64,000 nt of DNA from Hansfordia pulvinata (Eukaryota > Ascomycota > Sordariomycetes > Xylariales), in assembly GCA_006538405.1 (NCBI GenBank), contig BJKQ01000006.1:705001-769000 (forward strand). The letters run 5' to 3'. Numbering within the stretch: position 1 is the first letter of the stretch; every line of letters begins with the position of its first letter. Under the pieces are notes generated by a model. It did not search any database. It was not told the origin of the DNA and was given only the letters and a program-made list of their open reading frames with translations. Positions 26,138-37,622 of the stretch are shown here, piece after piece. The position numbers and the translations under genes were made by a program.

Positions 26138-27691
26138 TGGTCTGACTGCCAGCCCGCACGCAGCTCGCCAAGACACGAGGAAGTCTTCCGTTTGCCGTCA
26201 CGCCGTTGTGTTTAGTACTCAAGAGTATGCCAGGCCAGAAGCTCTTTTTTAGTCCGGATCTGCGTTGCATCGGGGCCTCCCTTGCAGGACCCAGACAGAC
26301 GCGGCTACACGGTGCCCGGCGTACGAGAGCGCACCGGCCTTACGATTACTCCGCACTCAAACAATATTGAGACGATATTGGGCTGAAGTGAGCACTGTTG
26401 AAGAGGGAACAGGGATAGGTGAAGCCGGCGAAGGGGTTATGGTTTAGCTCGCCCTACGATGCCATACTCACACCCCTGAGGGCCCCCCGGTTCCCCAAGA
26501 GTCGATGCAACCTCCTCCAGACCAGCAATTTCATCCTTCACACGACGCGGCCCCGTCGGGCTGATCGATCTCGCTATGAGGCAGGACTCACGCGATAAGT
26601 GCGCCCGAGGGTGGACAGCTTCAAGTGGGAGGGATGTTGCAGATGTCTCTGTGTGAAAAAAAAAAAAGGGGAGGGGGGGGGGAGTAGACGGCAGCTATCT
26701 TCCCTCCCCCCTACTCCCACCCAACCAGCCCCCCGATTCTCTCAACGGAAGACCACAGTAGCCTCGCATCGGGAGGCCCAGGAAGTGCCTACGAGCAGGC
26801 AGCACACCGCGAGCATGCCCTCCAGGCTACAGGTACTCGTACACGCGACGAGTGACGAAGGGGGTGCACCCGGCTGGCCCCTGTAGAACTCAACTCGGCA
26901 GACAAACGCCGACAGCCCCTCGGGGCGACGCGACCCGCACGCCAAAACAGGCGACGAGCATGCTCTTCCAACAATCTCGTGAGGAAGCCAAGGAAATGCA
27001 TGTTGCCTCCCGGGGAGGGAAAAAAAAAGAGGAGAGTATCTTAGCCCAGCAAAACTCGACAAACCAAGGCACGCCCAGGGGTGGGCGCTTTACTCTCTAG
27101 GAGTACTCTGCCCAGCTTGCGCTGGCCTTGTCACTCGCAACAGGTGGAAGACGGCCAGGCAACGCAGAAAGCGCAGTGAGAACACCGGTCACGCTGTTAC
27201 AAGCCACGGGCGGCACGCGCTACTATCCACGCTGCGAGAAGTCCAGCAGGCGAAGGTGCTTTGGTCGCCCAGTAAACTCATGACTCCTCGACGGGCCAAA
27301 GGGGAAAAAAAAAGAACAGAGACGGCGCAAAGAGACAGCGCAAGAACGCCTTGCCCCCCCGGTTGGCGTAGGTACGACAAAGCCTGGCCTGGCCCGCCCT
27401 GTTATGCGCTGCAACGGAGCGAGAGCGAGAGCCCACAAGGTCCCCCCCCCCCCGTTGGCATCACTCTTTCTCTCACATCAAACGCAACCACGATCCGGTG
27501 GTGGTGCCTGAGGGGGACGCACACGCGCGAGTGCGAGTACGCTTCATGGCGCCGGGGCAAGGGGGCAAGGGCAAAGGGGAAAGAAAAGGTGACCCCCTCC
27601 GGCATTTGCCACTAGCAAACGCAGCGCGGTCCTCGCCTGAAGAAGCCCGTCAGCCCCTGTCGTCTCCGTGATATGCTTTGCTCCGCATATT

Positions 27692-27719
27692 TTGTGTGTG
27701 TGTGCGTGTGTGTGTGTGT
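27692..27719. repeat. (TG)n microsatellite with one interruption
   Basis: TG units broken once by CG. Confidence 0.85.
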
Positions 27720-28304
27720 TTCTTTCCATCTGCTTACTCCCCAGTCCCATCCGTGTCCGTGTATACCCTTGCCTAAGCCGATCTCAACCGCCTAGAGCAC
27801 GTGGAGGGGCGGCCCGGTGAGCATGCGGATGCTACTCTGACGACTTGAGATTCTGTGTCTCCATCGCCGAAGCCGAAACAGTGACGTAGCAAGCCTACCT
27901 TCCTCTACGAGTCTCTCACGGATATGGAAAGCTTGAACCCCTGTCCCCTTTCCCTTTAAGAGGAATAGGAGAGAGAGACAGGGCACGGCACTCATAGTCG
28001 TGGGTTTGGTAACCTCGGAGTGAGAGGGAGACTCGGCGGGGGGTGTGGGTATGGGAAAGAAGGTGACACCCGCCCTCGAGGAAGGCAGACATCAGCTGCT
28101 TCGTGGGGAAGAAGAGATAGTCCGCGCACAGCTTTGCCAGTCAGGGGAGAAGACGACGGGCTCGCAGAGCCGCAGGGCTTCCCTCTCCCCTCCCCCCCCC
28201 CTCTCTCTCTATCCCCCGCTCACTCCGGCTACAGCCACTCCCTCTCGGCCTGAGAGCTTTGTGCGTCTTTACTGTTTCTGTACCTGCCTAGCCACCCCCA
28301 CCCA

Positions 28305-28328
28305 CCCCCCCCCCCCCCCCCCCCCCCC
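28305..28328. repeat. C homopolymer, 24 nt
   Basis: Uninterrupted run of C preceded by CACCCCCACCCA. Confidence 0.9.
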
Positions 28329-29278
28329 ATCCTTGTCTGCTTGAGCAGGCCAAGACGTACCTGTTCGGTAGATCTAAGTCATCAGATACGCTGTCCGTTT
28401 GCTGCCCTACCAGACCAAAGGCGACCCCCTGACGAACTGCAGCCAGCCAGGGCTCTCTCACGGACCCGACTCGCAGACGTGCGGGTCCACGAGCGACGCG
28501 TGCTCGTGGTGTGTGATTTCCCCCGCGAGAGTCACCGAGCCCTGCCCAGCTTCTGTTCCATGGGGCGAGAGCCGTCTTCTTGTCTGTGCGAGGAACGTCT
28601 ACCGGTGCGTACTGTGTGCCCTCCTCTCTATGTATTTATGCCCCGCCGGATGCAAACGCTATTCCATCGAGACTGGCCCCAGCGCCACCAGGCCCCAGGA
28701 GACCTGTAGCTGGAGGCTGGGGATGGTACTCAGTGCGGTATAGGGGCTGCGCTTTTCTGTCGTTGGGCTCTGGCACGCATCGCCCCCTTCGCCGCCCAAG
28801 TTGCACCGCCACTCGAAGAAGCACCCGGACGTGATGTGCCCCCCCCCTCCCCTCCCACCGCGCCGCGCCGCACCACAGCACCGTCTTCACCAATATTCTG
28901 CCTCCTCTTGCTTCTCCTCCTCGACATCCCGAGCTGCTGGGGGGTGTAACGACGCCTAGCACAGGTCGCTGACTCGCTCCGCTCCTGGAGAGCCTCGAGG
29001 AAGGACACGTTTGGGCGGGCCCGCAGCATTCTCTTGCTCCCCGCCTCTGTTTGTCAGTACGAGTTTGCGTGATGGGATGTTTTCTTCCGTTTCTTTCTCC
29101 CTTCCCCTCATCTCGCAAACGTACTTGTGCAGTGAGTGTACGTACCTTGCCGAAGGCGTTCGTCTTCTCGCCCGATGTGATGACACTGGCTAGGGACGCG
29201 ACGCCCACCAGAAGATTGCTTGCTCAGGTTCTTTGTAATGACCTGTGTGAGCCTCAGGGCGTTGCCGGACAAAAGAGA

Positions 29279-29301
29279 GGGGGGGGGGGGGGGGGGGGGG
29301 G
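29279..29301. repeat. G homopolymer, 23 nt
   Basis: Uninterrupted run of G following AAAAGAGA. Confidence 0.9.
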
Positions 29302-29900
29302 TGTTGAGCGGAAGATCAAGAGTTCTGCTCGACAATACAGGCTTGCTATCGTCCCAAGTCAGGCCAAAGGTGCCGATGAGCCAGAGAGTAGGCCAGTCGG
29401 TTGCTTTCCCGTCCCGACCAACCTCCGCCGCCAGATCTCATGAGAGCCGGACGCCCCAAAAGACCACAGCCAATGCTCGATCTCGTCATGTAGCGGAAAC
29501 TGTACCAACTGCCTTTTCCCTTTCTCGTCCGCCGCGCAGAAGGAAGAGGGCGTCTTCTTTCGTGTGGAGGTGCGGGTGAGCCGGCGACCGAGCCAAGCCA
29601 AGGAACTGAGGGGGGTGGGGGCTGGAGGGATACCACACTGCAGACCCAATTTCCGCGGGATTCTCTGCCGCCGGCAGTGCTGACGGCCACTTCTGCCAGA
29701 TCTGAAGTATGGCTACTCGCTCGGATAAGAAGTTGCCTGGCTGCCTGAACCCCTTCCCCCCCCTGCCACCCGGTCCGTTTGTCTGCTTTGCGACTAAAAG
29801 CGCCCCCCTCTCCCACTACTTGGTGTGTAGTCGTACTTGCGACTAGGCAGAGGCGTCACGTAGCACGCCGGGGCGGCAGGTGCCTAAGGGGGGCATTTGA

Positions 29901-32459
29901 GCACTCGTAGAGTTGCATTGTCCGAGATACCAGCTCAGCATGGCTCATTCTGCCTTTTTGGTCTTCCATGATCTATCACATGTTGCTTCCCGGCTCAGCG
30001 ACGTCTGTGGAAAGGGGGAGGGGGGTTTGCTGACATATGGTGCTTGGGTCTGATAGAACATGGGGGAGCAGCCAAGGCGGGAATCATCTGCTCGTGACCA
30101 AAAATCCACCATCGCTTCGATGGGAGGACAAAGCAGAACCGAGTCGTCGCCTGGATTATATTCCCGCTTCGGACGGGAGCCAGTCGCCCGCTGCACGTTG
30201 CCAGGTCCTCTCGCCCGATTCGCCCCCGGGCCCGTCTCCTTTGCGGCCGCTCTGCCGGTCTCTTGGCCGCCGGCTGCTTCTTCTTCATTAGCTCCTGCCT
30301 GTGTCTGCACTGAGACGCAACCCCCGGACTTGTTGGCCTCAGCCCCCCGGCGCTAGCCCGATCTTTGACGGCAACGTACTTTGTCAGGGTTGCAATACAG
30401 AGGTGCCGATCGTTTGCGGACTGGCTCACATCTAAGCGAGATATTGCGCTTGTTGGTAGACGGCTGTGCGCTCTCGCACGCCCAGCCTTGTGTGTGGTCG
30501 TGTGCTGGGGCATCGGCGTGAGGCGAGGAAGATCCATCACCAGACTAGCCAGTCGACTGCGCCCTGTCTTGCTGGCAAACGTCGCGACCCGCAAGCCCGC
30601 GGCTGCGTGCCTCTCGAGACCAGAATGTCCTCTCGCCTGCTCTTGGCAACCAGAGAGTACTCGTACGGAAACACACGCGCAGGCGCTCATACCGAGGCAC
30701 ATATTGATGTCGGAAAAGGCATTACAGCAAGATCATGTGATATCTCCACTATGCCTGCCAATGAGACACACCCACCAGACTGAGAAGCCCGCGGGGTATT
30801 GCCAGCGAATCACGTCGTTCATCTCGGGTCGTTGCTTTTGAGGGGGAGACTAGGCGGGAGGTCGATACTCGGTGACCGGGCAGCAGGGCCGTTGGCCAGT
30901 TTGGCCATGCCTCGCTTTGTGTGTGTGCCCTCGCTATCTCTTGCCTGGGAGCTGTTGATACACCAACACGTTTGTGCCACGAAGGGCGAGGGGCATAGGT
31001 TCTTCGCCTTGGATCTTTGAGGTGTCTTGCCGTTGCGGATCGCGTTGATAAGGCCCAGAAAAGAGGGGAAGAGGGGTGACGCCTGAAGAATGGCGGGTCC
31101 ACCAGGAACGGATCTGTCTCCGCCACGACTTGCTGACATCATTACCAAGAAGCGAGGCACTATCCAGGGAGGGGTGGGGATATATGAGCCGTTGCATGAA
31201 GGGGGGAGCAAGGGTCACCGTCAGCGAGGGGGTGTCATGAGACAATGGAACACGGAAGGCTGCAGATATAAATAAGCTCTTCCCGTGGCTATTGCCTCAG
31301 TACCTACCTCTCTGCTGGCCTTAATCGAAAACCCAGGTAGCGACTCGACGGGTAGCTGCAGCTACCATCAGCCATCATCGCAGTACAGCAAGTAACCCTC
31401 GACAGCCAATGTACCTCCACCAAGACGACAAAGCCGGTACCTAGGTGTTCGACCTTTTGAGCTTGATAGATCGGTTACGGTATCCCCGTGTAAGCCATGA
31501 TGGCTGCGGTGCGGCCCGTTCAGCCAAATACAGCAATGTCAGAGCTGAAAGGCAAAGAGTTCTCGCAATAAAGCAGTCGAACTTTGGTTTTCTTCCTGGA
31601 GACTCGGCCTGAATCCACGAGAAAAGGAGCTACAACCATCCACGAACAAAAGGGCGACCCGCATGGCCCTCGACTGACGCGGCAGGAGGCCCGGAACGTG
31701 GGGTGAGGAGTGAGCACGCAGCCGCGAGTGTGGGTGGGACAGACAGATGCAAACGACTGTGCCCAGGCCCAAGCCACTGCACTCCCGGTCCTTATGGACT
31801 TTGGAAATTGGAGCCAACCATCATGGGATCATCGCCTTCACCAACCATCTGTCGAAGAAAGCGAGGCGAGCGGCCCAGTCGTCATTGTGCCGAACAAGCA
31901 ACCCCCCGATCCCCGCCACTTCGGCTTAACGGTCCCCAGGAGTCTGTTCGAAACCAGCGGGCATGAATTGGCCCGAGAACATACCGCGCGCGTCCGTCTT
32001 GGCCAAAGGCGGCCTTGAATAGCGAAGGCTTCGTTGGTGGCTGACAGCGTCGCCCGGAAATAACCCGCAGCCGCAGCCGCCGATCAGCGAGCAGTCTCTT
32101 GAGAGTGACTGTCGCACGGAAACCGGCCTTGGTTGTCAGCAGAAGCAAGTCAAGACGCGGAAACGTGGATTTGTCAGGAAGACGCCCTGGTCTGTTGCCT
32201 CTTCAGGGCGCCAACAACCCTCGTCACATGACGATCGATGCCTGGACCTTGAGTGCGGTCTTTCGGGAGGCGTTGGTAGTCCCTGGCCGGGGTGATGAGC
32301 CAGGAATATGCAAACGCGCGTATAAGCCGTGCCAAAGGGGGACGTGAGGAGTGTCGATGAGTTTCTGGGTAGAATCGGCATGATGCGGCCGAGCGAAAGC
32401 CCGCGCGGGTTGATGTGATGGCGGTTGTTTAACTTGCTTCTTCGCCAGGAGTCGAAGTG
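29901..32459. other. Gene desert, part 5
   Basis: No supported gene. A TATA-like word (TATAAATA, 31267-31274) is followed by C/T-rich, leader-like sequence but by no credible reading frame; only a roughly 21-codon spliced frame can be built from the ATG near 31,410. The last few hundred bases belong to the promoter of the small gene at 32,612. Confidence 0.45.
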
Positions 32460-32465
32460 TATAAA
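32460..32465 (+). promoter_or_regulatory. TATA box of the small gene at 32,612
   Basis: TATAAA in the context GTGTATAAAGCG, 146 nt before the ATG. The 60 bases before the ATG are A/T- and pyrimidine-rich (TCTTCTATTTCCTCCC, then AATACCAGCAAAATG), typical of a fungal leader. Confidence 0.55.
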
Positions 32466-32611
32466 GCGAGTCTATGTCCGCAGAAATGTTGGCATTAGAT
32501 CGAAGCAGACCAGAGCCAACCTCGCATCCATAAGCCAAACCTGAATCCATATTCGACATTATCGATCCATTGCGATTCTTCTATTTCCTCCCTCACATCA
32601 ATACCAGCAAA

Positions 32612-32947
32612 ATGCCTTCCACCAATGCAACTAAAGAGTAAGTGGAAGAGGTCAAATCTTGATTTAAACACTTAACTGACTTGGGAAACGATAGGGTCAC
32701 TACCCAAGAGCAGGGGACAATGTCCCCTATGCTATTCCATTGGCTCAACGAGAAGCCAAAAAATATCCCTATCACAGAAAAACTCCAAGCATCAGGCAAG
32801 TGGATTGCTCCAGTGTGACATACCGACGATGGCGGGTTCTGACAGATACTAGCCCAGGGCAAGGCCCCATCAGCAAGGATGGAGGGAATTTGGTCACTGG
32901 GCTGGAAGATTGTGGATGAGGTTGGTTTGTTTAGATTTTTGTATTGA
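32612..32947 (+). CDS. Small hypothetical protein, 73 aa, three exons, one GC-AG intron
   Basis: Built by reading splice signals. Exons are 32612..32637, 32695..32795 and 32853..32947. Intron 1 (32638-32694, 57 nt) has GTAAGT, AACTGAC and ATAG. Intron 2 (32796-32852, 57 nt) starts with GCAAGT, the preferred form of a GC-AG donor, and has TTCTGACAG and CTAG. The frame stays open across both junctions to TGA at 32945-32947, giving 73 residues. The start is MPSTNATKEVTTQEQG, the middle has MLFHWLNEKPKNIPITEKL, and the end has MEGIWSLGWKIVDEVGLF. There is no signal peptide or membrane helix; the Trp-rich C-terminal part could be an amphipathic helix. A TATA box and leader-like sequence precede it, and it converges on cystathionine beta-lyase 156 bp away. 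I do not recognise a family. If the GC donor is not used, translation ends after about 49 residues (...GKWIAPV). Confidence 0.72.
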
Positions 32948-33103
32948 TATTGTAGCGTCACGGAACGGCACGATTGACCGTGTGAACTTTTGACCCGAGT
33001 CGACACCGAACGCCGATGATTGTGAAACTTGCTTTGGTATAATTCGTAGATGCAAAAACGCCCGCCATTCCCCACCGTAAATTCGAATTGAATCCGGGTC
33101 TGT

Positions 33104-34514
33104 CTAGTTGGCGGCAGCATCGCTGCCGAGCTGCTGCGCCGAGCCAGCGGCGTGGAACCCGTCGATAGTGATAGTGACGGCTCCCGCTTGAACAAGCTGA
33201 GAAGTGTTAGCTGGAGTTTCAAAATGAATACGACTCTGAGCAACTTACCGAGCGAGACAGGTCCTCAATCAGATCATCAGGGTCTTCAATGCCCACACAC
33301 AGCCGGATGATGTCCTCAGGCATCTGTCGCTCTTCTCGCGTCTTGGCGTCGATACTGGCGTGGCTCATGCGGCAGGGCATGCTGATCAAACTGTTGACAC
33401 AGCCAAAGCTGACACTGATGCCGTAAAGCTTGGCGGCCTCGACAATCTTCTCGGACAGGGCAATGTCGCCCGTCTCGAAAGACAGGACAGCGCCGGCGCC
33501 CCTGGCCATCGACCAGTGGAGGTCGTATTGGGGGTGCGACTTGAGGCCGGGGTAGCGCACACGGAACCCATGCGACTCGAGGAACTCTGCGATCCTCTGG
33601 GCACTGGCCTGCTGTTTCTCCATGCGGATGGCCAGGGTCTTGACGCCGCGCATGAGCAGGAAAGAGTCGTTGGGAGACAGGCCCATGCCGGTGGCATTGA
33701 TGTAGGAGAACATCTTGTCACCAAGCGCGGGGTCGTTGCAGGCAATCACGCCGGCCATGATGTCGTGGTGACCGCAGAGGTACTTGGTGCCCGACTCGTA
33801 GACAATGTCCGCGCCAAGCTCGAGCGGGTTGCAGAGCATGGGGGAGAGCATGGTGTTGTCGACAACGACCAGAGCGGAAGAGTTGGTCGCGTGAACCGAC
33901 TTGGCGATGCCGGGAAGGTCGACGATCTTGATCAAGGGGTTGGTGGGGGTCTCGAGGAGAACCATGACAGTCTTCTCGGTGATGGCCTTGCGCACAGAGT
34001 CGGCATCGGTGGTGTCGACGTGGTGGACAACGATGCCCATGTCGCGGGCGAGGAAGGTAAGCAGGCGGTGGGTGCCGCCGTAGAGGTCGTCGCCGGTAAT
34101 GACCTCATCACCGGGGCGCAGGACCCTGGTGATGATGTCGAGGGCGCCCATGCCCGAGCCGACAGCCAGGGCGCGGTTGGCGTTCATGATCTTGGCCAGG
34201 TGACGCTCGAGGTGGGTGCGGGTGGGGTTGCCGGAGCGGGTGTAGTCATACTCGTTGCCACCGGCGGAGGAGGTCTGCTTGAAGGTGGCCGACTGGTAGA
34301 TGGGGATGCTGGAGGCGCCGTACTGGTCCTTGGAGTCGGTGTAGACCAGCTCGGTCGCGAGGGCATATCGCTTGCGCCCGCTCGAGGGGCTGGACGGGGC
34401 GGGAGACGGGGGCAGGTTGTGGCCCTCGAGGTCGACCTTGGCGACGGCCTTGTTGATGGGCTTGACGGAGTCCTCGCCGCCGGAGGTGTTGCCGTTGTTA
34501 GAGGGCGCCGACAT
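33104..34514 (-). CDS. STR3: Cystathionine beta-lyase (Str3/met-2 type)
   Basis: Exons 34514..33249 and 33196..33104 with a 52-nt intron (GTAAGT...CTTCTCAG) give 452 residues. Without splicing the protein would end in a non-homologous SCSESYSF tail; splicing gives LSRS|LVQAGAVTITIDGF. It is a PLP-dependent Cys/Met metabolism enzyme that cleaves cystathionine to homocysteine, pyruvate and ammonia in methionine synthesis via transsulfuration. The fold-type I signatures are visible: SATFKQTSSAGGNEYDYTR, SGNPTRTHLE, and the PLP lysine in ESGTKYLCGHHD (about K244). The N-terminal 45 residues (Ser/Pro/Asn-rich) are a fungal extension. Cystathionine gamma-lyase and gamma-synthase are close relatives; the N-terminal YALATELVYTDSKDQYGASS block favours beta-lyase. 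It is convergent with the small gene at 32,612. Confidence 0.92.
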
Positions 34515-36124
34515 GGTGGGAGGAGGGAGGCGGCGGTAGTGAGGAGCGGAGGGCGGGCCGAGAGACGGTGAGCGACGAGACCGCGAGGAGGCCTGGATTG
34601 CGGGGGAGCGAAGGGGCTATCCGGAGGGCAACGCTTCCAGTGTGACAATGGAAAAGATTGGGAAGGGGGGAGAGCTGGAGATGGAGGAGAAAATTGGTAG
34701 CCGATCTGTCGAAGGGCTGTGATTGTGGCTGGCAGGAAACAAAAACCTGTCGACCCTGTATTTGTGACTGAAGAAGGGATCGCAGGCGGGAAGGAGCAAC
34801 GCGGGCTTTGATTCGCAATTGCTCGTCGCCCATGGGCCATGCCTGTGGGTGGTGGGGCAGTCGCAGCCTCCGAAACCGCCCTCCTCCACCCTGTCACCTC
34901 ATCCGCCCCGCCTTCCAGCCCACCACCCACCTACGAGCCTGCCACTGCCCAGCGCTGTGCGAGTACTCGTAGCGCTGTAGTGCTGCATTTCCAGAGAGCC
35001 CCGGGGCCCTCCCGCTCTCTGGGGAACCCTGACAGCGGCCTAACACTCCCCCAAAAAGCCTTCAGGCGGCACGCTCCAGGGCTGACGCCCGTCCGGCTAA
35101 AATGACGTGATCGCTCCCCGGGCGCAACTCATTGCCGTGTAGAGGCTTCCCGGCACGCCGGGTCGCCGGTTCGCCGGGCGGCTTTTCGAAAATTGCCTTA
35201 CCGACGGCTGTCGGGCCACGCGATGCCGTCCGTCTCCAGGTCCCGCCCTCTTATTGCCGCCCTCCTCGTCTCCAGCCCACCACACATATCCCGCCAGCGT
35301 ATCGATCATCAACAGCCGGTCTTGGTTGGAGAGAAAGGCGGCGGGGAACTGTGACGGTCTCCATGCACTCAGCCGCCCGCTCACCAAATCGGCAAAGCCC
35401 AACCTCGAGCACCCGTTAGCTGAGCACGATAAAGTGCCACACCCGGGCGGCGTTGCACCCAGATGCCGGCTTGGATAGCATTGGCTGCTCATCTATTGCT
35501 GGCCATCGTCACCAAACCCGGCCCCGTGCCCACTGCCGTCCCTCGCCCTCTCAGCCGTGAATACATTCGCCCACGCGGATGCACTCCTACAGGCCGCGGT
35601 CGGACAACTGTCGGCAGCGCTGATATCACAGCACGTATAAACCCACGAGCCAGCCGGCGCAGACGAGTCTAGGCGAGGGGAAGGAGAAACGAAATAATGT
35701 CTGCTCGACCTAACCAAGGCATCACAGAGATGCATCCATTTCTTGGCTGGCTCAACACTGTGATAGGTGATTTTCACGGATCTGCGACAGACTCTGCGCG
35801 GGCGCTTGGTGTCGCCAGAGCATGCCCAGCTGCTTGATCTCTTTATCTACCGCAATTTCATCCTGTGATATACCTCGAGATACTCTAGGGCCGTCAGCAT
35901 CACAACAATCGGCCATGGCCGATCGCGATCCCTTCATACAGCCTACATGAAACCGCCAAACGCCAACGCCATCAGCCATTTTCCCTAACCCAATGCTGAA
36001 ATTTGTTATATGCGAAATCAAGTGGGTAACTGAGTTGACGCGAGGCCACCATGAAAGGCCAGTGTCTCACTTGTCAAATGAGTGGTGATGGTGGGCCACG
36101 GTCGCAAAGCCGATGTGGGGTTGT
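34515..36124. other. Cystathionine beta-lyase promoter and MSP1 3' flank
   Basis: No gene seen. A 10-bp palindrome CGAGTACTCG at 34960-34969 is bracketed by AGCGCT on both sides. A TATA-like CGTATAAACC lies near 35,635. Open frames are short and without domain character. Confidence 0.5.
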
Positions 36125-37622
36125 TTATTCCTGTTCAACTACCCGCGGCCCCGTCACATTGCCGCTGGTCTCAGGCTCGTCGTCGTCGATGTCTTCATAC
36201 TCGCTGCTTGATGACTTGGTGGCCGCCGCCCGCTTGTGGTTTTGTTGCAGGATCTGGCCTCCTCCTTTCTTGCCGAAAAAGTCTTCGGTGCGCATCCCGC
36301 GCACTCGTCGGGGGTCAATGCTCGACATTGCGTGGCCGCCGGCTCGGTGCTCGCGGATAAACTCGCGGACTGGGGCCATCGCCGCGTCACGGCAAGCCTC
36401 CTTGATGTCGCTACCAGACATGCCGGCGGTGACTCGGGCGACATAGTCGATGTTGAAGTGCTCAGGATCGGTCTTGGTGTCCTTGAGAATGAGCTGAAGT
36501 ATGCGCAGGCGCTGTTTCTTGTCCGGCAGCGATACGGGGAACTTCTTAGGCATTCGGCGCAAGATGGCCTCGTCAATGTCGTGAATCCGGTTCGTGGCCC
36601 CCAGAACAACGATCCTGGCAGGAAGCCCCTGAGTGTTGGCCGACGTCAAGCCGTCCCACAGCGTCATGAATCTAGTAGACATTAGTTCGTGTTCCCTCGA
36701 GGGGAGTTCGGATAGCAGTCCGGACGTACTCAGCCTTGACCATGCCGCTTGCTTCGTGCTCGCCGCTCCTCCTGGTTCCCAACACAGCGTCGATCTCATC
36801 GATGAAGATGATGGCGGGCTGCAGCTTCCGGGCTAGAGAGAACACAGCGCGCACCAACTTGTTGGAGTCGCCGTACCACTTTTCAGTCAGCGTGGAGATG
36901 TGCAAGTTGATGAAGGAGGCACCACTCTCGTGTGCGATCGCCTTTGCCATCATCGTCTTGCCGCAACCCGGAGGACCGTAGAGCAGAACGCCGGATGGAG
37001 CCGAGAGAAGCGACGAGCCATGGGAATAGAGGTGAGGCATGGTGAGCGGGTAAATGACCGATTCCTTGACCTCTTCGATAATGTCTTCTAGGCCGCCGAT
37101 ATCTGCAGTGGTGTGGTCAGCACGGGCGGCAACAGCGAGGTCGCGTGGCCGGACTTACGGTCGAACCCTGTCGGGATGTCCTCGGGGGCGACAACCTCGA
37201 GAGCGACGAGATTCTCATATTCGTTAAGGTTCAGGTCCTCTATGCGGGGGCCTCGGCGGTTACTTTGTGTCGAGTCTTCGGGTTCGCCGTCATCGCGATC
37301 GCGGGCTTTCTGGAGTCTCTGGAGGTTGGCGCGAGCCTTGAGCCGGGCCTGCTCGTGCTTCTCCTTGTCGGGGTCGGCGAGGGTGCCCTGGAGAGCAGAC
37401 AGTAGGTTCTTGGCGACGAGGAATGTTCCGGCGCACTAGAGACGGGGAGTAATGTCAGCTGGGTCGTTCCGGCTTCAAATAAAAGCAAGCGCGGATGCGC
37501 CAGGGAAGAAGGCTAGGCAGAGGGACAAGCCGTGATAAGGATGGTGGATGACGTACCGTAGCGAGGAGCAAGCCGACGTCCCAAAAGTAGTCCACGGCAT
37601 TTCGGCCTCGTCTGTCGACCAT
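36125..37622 (-). CDS. MSP1: Mitochondrial outer-membrane AAA ATPase Msp1 (ATAD1)
   Basis: Exons 37622..37557, 37435..37159, 37102..36730 and 36671..36125 give 420 residues; all introns have GT-AG ends, and 37103-37158 and 36672-36729 are 56 and 58 nt. The start at 37622-37620 (ITCACCATGG context) was chosen over an in-frame ATG further upstream. An N-terminal membrane segment (about 12-35) precedes a charged linker. The AAA module has Walker A GPPGCGKT (157-164), Walker B IIFIDEID (212-219) and the sensor/Arg-finger stretch [16 protein letters not shown]. The C-terminal tail is acidic. In the family, Msp1 extracts mislocalised tail-anchored proteins and stalled precursors from the mitochondrial outer membrane and peroxisomes. 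The exon 2/3 join reads FD-H-IGGL where D-D-I is usual, a small deviation. It is divergent from CSM1. Confidence 0.93.

Larger units (their letters stand above)
24851..29900. other. Gene desert, part 4: low-complexity and homopolymer-rich
   Basis: No supported gene. The block is full of simple sequence: (CT)n at 24,893-24,920, CAG-type triplets at 25,912-25,935, a TG repeat at 27,692-27,719, and G or C runs of 12-24 nt. A/G-rich and C/T-rich patches alternate. Frames here are translations of these repeats. Confidence 0.5.

Noticed and set aside
33360..34571. 403-codon plus-strand frame
   Set aside because: Antisense shadow of cystathionine beta-lyase; Gly/Val/Asp-rich without domain character.
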